64,000 nt of DNA from Buxus sempervirens (lineage: Eukaryota; Streptophyta; Magnoliopsida; Buxales; Buxaceae). Under the pieces are notes generated by a model. That model had not been told where the DNA came from. It ran no database searches and was given only the letters and a program-made list of their open reading frames with translations. The stretch is from NCBI GenBank assembly GCA_947561395.2, contig OX387194.1:17408048-17472047 (forward strand), read 5' to 3'. How positions within the stretch are numbered: position 1 is the first letter of the stretch; every line of letters starts with the position of its first letter. Below are positions 58,483 through 64,000 of this stretch, piece by piece. The translations under genes were made by a program, and so were the position numbers.

Positions 58483-61400
58483 AAAGAATGCACATTTCCT
58501 GAGGACTCTAAGGAGGCTTGTTCTCAGGAAGTGATTTCAATAAAGGCTCTTTCAAAAGCAAAAAAAAAAAAAAAACAAAAAGGTTTTCCTTTAAGATTTT
58601 TGTAGAAAAAAAAACATTTTCCCCTTTTACATTTTTCTGTAAAAAAAAAAAGAAAGGTTTTCAACAAGGTCTTGTTTTACTTATGAATTATATCTCCCAT
58701 TGAATTTCATCAAGTTGAATATGACTTTAACATTGGGCTCAATCTTGAGACCAAAATCGAAGAAAAAGACATTTTATATGAAAATTCAAATCGTTTTAAG
58801 TGTCATGAGAAGAATATTCTGCAAAATTATGAAGTGACCAATTTTATGGCCTTTGGAACTAGAGATGACCCCTAGTCTTCAATAGAAAAGATAGAAGAAG
58901 AATTGAAGTTCCTTCATTAGAACACAGAATGGATCACACCACTTGCTGATTCGTTCAAAGGGAGGTTGATAATATTATTTGAAGAAATTTTGGGGCTTTG
59001 TATTTGAAAATATGGGAGAAGATTTGACCTTTTCGTAGGAAATCGAATTGAGCATCATCTGATGGAAAGAATCTAAATACATAAGATTGATCAAAAGGTG
59101 AAGAACTTGTTTATAACAGAGGTTATATTTGAAGAGGCTTTTATCTTGATAGAGGTTGATTAAAAAAAAAAGAATAGAAAAAAAGGAAAGAAGGAAAAAT
59201 CCTGAGCCAGTCATGTAGTGCAACTCTACCAAGTCTGAAAATTCAAACTTTTCTTAAAATGATAAGAGGCCTTTCTTTCTTATATCCCCAATTTTTTTGA
59301 AATCCCTAGTTAGACCCTTTGAGCTTGATAAATTTTTCAAAGTAACCTAAACTGAGAATTGTAACCCCACACTGGGGCAAATTTATTAAGGCATAAAAAA
59401 AAGGGAATGAAGGGACAATTTTTTTTTAAAACAAAAGAAGGGGGCATTATTGAAGTTCAAAAAAGGGATTTTAAAGATGTTTTCAGAAATAGGGGGCAAA
59501 GAAAAGAAAAGAAAAGAAAAAAAAAGAAAGAAGGAAAAGAGATCATCAAATGTTATGGGATATTTGGAGAATGTCTTCAAAAGGGGTAAATAAAAATTGT
59601 GAAGGGAAGAATGAGAAAAAAAAAGAGTTCAATACTGGGGAATAAGTTTCAAAGGAAGAAATCACAATGGAGGAAGAACTTCATTACTGGGGGGCAATTT
59701 TGTATCCATTCCAAGGGAAGAAATGCCTTAAGAATTACAATTTCAGTTAACCCATTTGATCATATGGTATTTGAGCCTTTTATTCCTTTTCTTTCTAAAC
59801 AAACACCAAGCCTCCGTTTTGTCCCATTCATAAGTCCTCTTTGATTAAGAAATTTTGAATTAAGGTAGTTTTGACTACATAGTTGCTGGTGATGAAGGAT
59901 TAAAAAAAAAAAAAAAGAAGAAAAAAAGGAGAAAATGTAGTGAAAACCCGGAAGGGTGCTACATGGCAAATAATCAGCTATCTACAAAAAGGAAATCGTC
60001 AGAGAGGAAAGTCCAGAATTGGCATAGATTCAGGTGAAGTCCTCATGTTGGTGGTTATTTTGAGATACAGTCACTTTTCGAGTGATTGAGGAAAATTCTC
60101 TTTTCTTCAAGACTAAAGCAACATAATTAGAACTATGATATGAATCATCTATGAACAAGTTGATGGCCATCAAAATTGCCATTAGGAAATTATTGCTGAA
60201 GTTGAAGTCATAAATTCTCATATCATGGATACAATGGAGAAACAATTGCTCTTAAATTGGATGAAGGAAAATGTCTTTCTAGACTGAGGCAAAATAGTAA
60301 GATTGAAAAAGTCGTCATATCTGGAGCATCAATTGACAAACCGATGGTCATGGGAATGATTCTAAAGGTTCTGAAGGCTTATTTTGGTCTTTCTTCATTT
60401 TCTGAAATAATCTTCTCATTATTCAACTTGATTTTAATTCTTTTGGACTATATGCTAATAAGTGGTTAGATCATTTTAAAAAAAATATATATATAAAAAC
60501 ACAAAAAAGCAAAAAAATGTGTTTTTGGCCTATGATGAGCATTTATGTCTTTTCATAAAAACATTGGTTTTGCAAGCATTAGAGAATTCTAAGGCCACTA
60601 GTATAAAACCTATTTTTGTATTTGCATTCTTTTATAAGGGTTTCTTTTTGCAAAGGTAAAAAAAAAAAGAAAAAAAAAGAAGAAAGAGAAAAAGAAAAAA
60701 AAAGAAAAGAAAAAAAGGGAAAAAAGAGGATCATCTCTGCTGAGGGGCAAGTACTTCTTCAAGCAACCAAAAATCGGGGCATGCTCAGAGTCTTTCCCTC
60801 TGGGTTTTCATTGGAATAAATTACAGCATCTGGAAGAAGCAGTCAAGCTTTAGTCCTTGGATTTGAAAAAAAAGATGAAGCTTCGAAGCAGTTGCATGTT
60901 TTCTCTGTTAAACAAGGGTTCCCAATTCTTCAATCATGAAGAAGGATTTTACTGGTGCAATAAGAAGGCATGAAGAAGAGATCATGGGTAGTAAGGGCAT
61001 GAGGTTAGATCGACAGATCATGATGTTCAAATCCATCAATCAAAGAGGAGGGTAGTCACTTGGGTAGTTGAGAAGCATAAAGGCAGGTTATGGGCAATAA
61101 CGGCACATATATCATTATTGAGAGAGCAAGAAAATGAAGAAGCAAAAGCAAGTTGCAGAATATTCAAGCACAGGTTTATGCATCAAATGGCACCTAGGTA
61201 AATCAAATAAGAAAATCAATCAGGAAAATTCAATAAAATATTTCCTTCCTTATTGTTGAAAAACATCAAAAGCAATTGAGTTTGCAGAGGTCAATTTTAA
61301 ATCCACATTCTTTTCAAAATTTGCTTGTCTCAGATTTCTTTTCATAGCCACGAGAGCTCAAAGAAATCTGAGATAAGGAAAAGACACCACCCCGTCAGAC

Positions 61401-61567
61401 TACAAACAGCAGGGGTTTCATTGGCTATCTTCAAATCCATGTTTTTTATCACTCATTTGTTTGACCAAAGCAAGTTCAATTAATGAGGTGTCTTTCAAAC
61501 GTGCAATTTTGAGTTGTGTCTATTCTTTGCTATTCATTGTGCTACAACTCCAGCAAAGAGGGGCAGT
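58483..61567 (+). other. A-rich non-coding interior of element 2
   Basis: About 3.1 kb with many A/G-rich runs (58558, 59500, 59900, 60657) and short frames only. I see no match to protease, reverse transcriptase, RNase H or integrase. It ends in the polypurine tract AAAGAGGGGCAGT directly before the 3' LTR. Confidence 0.75.
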
Positions 61568-64000
61568 TGTAGACACCCCAAAATTGCACGATTTTTGATA
61601 AATCTTGAAGGAGAGAAATATTTTATTGGAATTTTCAATTCTTTGCATTGGGTTTGAGAGACTTAACCCATTTGAATCCAAAACCATAAAGGAAAAGGCC
61701 CGAATTCAATCTTTTGTGCAAAGTCAACTTTTTCCGGTTGAATTTTGTTGACTTTTGACCCTAGAAAATGAAATATTTTTTAAAGCCAGATTTCAAGATA
61801 AATTTTCCCGGTAATCAGGTTTTTAGCCATGTTATTGCATAAAAGAATTTTTTGAGATTTTAAATCTTGACGAATACCTTGGTTTTATCATGTTGAATCT
61901 TTTTACCGGACCTGAAAAATCGGAATTTTGCCTAGAACTGGAAAGTTGACTTTTTATTCACTTGGAATTTGGGTCTGGAACTATTTTAATGGATTCAAAT
62001 GGGGGGGGGGGGTGTTTGCTTATTTACATGTAATATCTTAAGTAAATGGAGATTAAAAAATACGAGGACATTTACTTAAACGATATTACATGTAAATAAG
62101 TATTGCCTGTGTTAAAATTCGGATAAAAGCTTCTTTTTTTGTATCCGACAGAGAATGTCGGATACAAAACATCTTTATTGTATCTGACAAATAATGTCGG
62201 ATACAAAGGATCTCTATTGTATCCAACAGATAATGTCAGATACAAAGAAAATTGCTTGTATCCGACCTGACATGTCGGATACAAGCTTTTTGCTCAAAAT
62301 GTGGGTTTTCCGAGTGTTTTCACTTTTTACCATCATATCCTTCATTAAAGGACTGGAAATCTCGGAAATAGCCTTAGGATTAAGGTTGGTGGGCTCTAGA
62401 CATTATGTTGTGTCTACCATCATGCAAAACCCTAACCCTAGCCTTTGCCTATAAATAGGAGGCTCCTCCTTAAGCAAATGGCCATTAACTTTTGCCAAGA
62501 ACTTTTGCTAAGAAGTTGGAGATCAAAGAGCTCCGAGTGAAGAGGGGAACCGCTGCGGAACTGCTTCCAGAACCCAGGTAAGCCTCAAACCTCTCTTTAA
62601 TTTTCTGTTTTTATATTCTAGATCTAGATCTCTTCTTCTACCTTTCTGTAGAATAAGGCTTATGATGTGTGTGTGAAAACCCTTTCCCTACTCAAAGTAT
62701 CTTAAGACTCCTCCTAGCCGTAAAATGTGAAAGCGGGATCTAGGTGAAACGAGACTGGGGATTAATCCTAGTTCTAGGACCTATTTGAATAAGCCTTTTG
62801 AATCTGTGAAGACTGTTCCATATTCAAAGTACCCCAAGATTATCTTGAAGAACCGTGTTTAACGGGGAGAGAGAACTAAGGGAAACGATAATGGAACGGA
62901 ACCCTAGGTTGTTTTTAGAACCCTATTTATTTGATATGAATGCATGGTATCTTTGCTATGTTGTTGGAATGATTTTTACACTTACACACATATAGCACGT
63001 GCTTTTGGCGGGATAGGCTCATATTTCGGATTTATTGCATTTGTTGTGATAAATCTGAAATGAATAGCCCCAAGAAATTCTGGGATGTTTTTAAATGATT
63101 TTCAAAGGATTTTGATCTATCTTGCACGGATCACACACTTCTTATCACTGTTTTGAGTTATTTTTATTCAAAAATGGCTTAACTTGACAGCAACTGTACC
63201 CCAACTTCGGACACTCATAACTTCATGGTCCGGATGAATTTTGGAGTGATTCCAGAACCATGGGAAAGGTGAGGCTGTGTATTTTATTCCTACCAAATTT
63301 CATTAATTTCTATCAAACGGATATTTGACACCTCTCTGTCGAAGTTGATAGGTCAGTTCAGGTCCGAATACGGAACCTGTCACTTCGACTGAGTGCCATG
63401 TGTTCGTTTTAAGTCCGATTCCAGTGATTCTTGTTTCTGAGTTTTTCTTTGGAAGTCTAGTTTCAAATTCAGTTGATTTCATAATTTTTTGACTCCATTT
63501 GTGTCGTGGCTAACAGATTTACTCAGAACTGCTCAACAGCACTTTTCTGGGTAAATCTGTGATCTTCGGGGCCTGTTCGGGAGACCACCCAAGGCACATC
63601 CGAATGAATTTTTGTATGAGGCCAGTTTCATTTGAAATATGGCCATACAGACTTCACTCACACCAAATTTCATGAATTTATATGGAGCCGATTGTTCTAA
63701 ATAATTCTCCAAACTTGCCCACTTGCCACTTTTTACTACCTCCAACAGCACTTTTAAAAGAAGCATAACCCTTAGGATTTCAACCGGATTTAATTGAAAT
63801 TTTGCATGAGTCTCTTATTTACCATAATCTTTCAAATGAATTTGGTTTGATTCAATTTAAATTGGATTTGAATGATTTCAAGACAAATGGTTCTTGCTTT
63901 TACCGAATTTTTAGATTTAACTCAACTTGGTTTTGTGCAACTTTTGCTTTTATTTCTATCTTTTGGTGATATTCCAGAAGTGATATTGACATAAAAGAGG
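61568..64000 (+). repeat. 3' LTR of element 2 (cut by window edge)
   Basis: It matches the 5' LTR from its first base. The TATA box is at 62449-62458. Apart from single differences, it has a larger palindrome cluster and an extra short segment near 62907-62925. About 280 bp of the LTR should lie beyond the window. Confidence 0.93.
62140..62286 (+). repeat. TATCCGACA/TGTCGGATA palindromes in 3' LTR (four)
   Basis: Four consecutive hairpin-forming units at the place where the 5' LTR has two. The extra units are slightly degenerate (TATCTGACA, TATCCAACA). Confidence 0.85.

Larger units (their letters stand above)
49398..64000 (+). mobile_element. Tat/Ogre-like LTR retrotransposon, gag-only (element 2)
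   Basis: The order is 5' LTR 49398-52111, primer-binding site, leader with palindromes, hairpin array 54430-56160, gag 56356-58482, about 3.1 kb of A-rich non-coding sequence, polypurine tract AAAGAGGGGCAGT, and 3' LTR from 61568, cut by the window edge. No protease, reverse transcriptase, RNase H or integrase was seen, so it must depend on proteins supplied by a relative. By eye the two LTRs differ by about 2% apart from length changes, which suggests insertion within the last few million years. The gag is a fossil with about two breaks. Confidence 0.88.

Overview
The window is nuclear DNA of a flowering plant, most likely a woody eudicot. It holds two spliced plant housekeeping or regulatory genes (an SDA1 homologue on + and a BTB/POZ-TAZ gene on -), a broken cytokinin isopentenyltransferase gene, and a dense load of plant-type transposable elements: Tat/Ogre-like LTR elements, Copia scraps, a Helitron, a Mutator-like element, MITEs and a SINE. 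No prokaryotic or organellar features were seen. Exon limits were set by eye from GT/AG sites, reading phase and remembered family sequence.

Layout. 1-7455: 5' part of a Tat/Ogre-like LTR retrotransposon on the - strand (LTR 5654-7455, primer-binding site, leader, hairpin array, worn gag-protease region running off the left edge). 7456-9290: repeat-rich filler and a Copia RNase H scrap. 9294-10676: a near-identical extra copy of SDA1 intron 4 plus exon 5, upstream of the gene. 10900-30796: SDA1, 15 coding exons, about 826 aa. Its intron 6 is 14.2 kb because a 12.8-kb Helitron (14851-27618), antisense to the gene, sits in it with a four-exon Rep-helicase gene that reads open throughout (about 1478 aa). 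31460-33090: Copia scrap abutting an IPT pseudogene whose C-terminal part is present twice in inverted orientation. 33615-36161: BTB/POZ-TAZ gene, 5 exons, 352 aa. 36162-43290: gene-free, with two MITE families and a Copia-like LTR element inserted in one MITE. 44670-49260: decayed Mutator-like element with PB1, transposase, SWIM and zinc-knuckle parts, facing a Ulp1-type protease fragment. 49398-64000: a younger gag-only Tat/Ogre-like element on +, whose 3' LTR runs off the right edge.

The most unusual signal is in the two Tat/Ogre-like elements. Upstream of gag, both carry long tandem arrays in which each roughly 30-nt unit is a hairpin with a conserved loop. The stem sequences change on both arms together (at least five stem versions). 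Separately, each element has a second, element-specific palindrome cassette present twice, once in the LTR upstream of the TATA box and once in the leader. The two elements use unrelated palindrome sequences, but each matches its own LTR and leader copies. This points to structured RNA or DNA whose pairing, not sequence, is kept.

SDA1 acts in 60S ribosome biogenesis; its promoter shows clustered TGGGCT (site II) and telo-box motifs typical of that regulon. The BTB-TAZ gene and the IPT relic have no evident functional link to SDA1.
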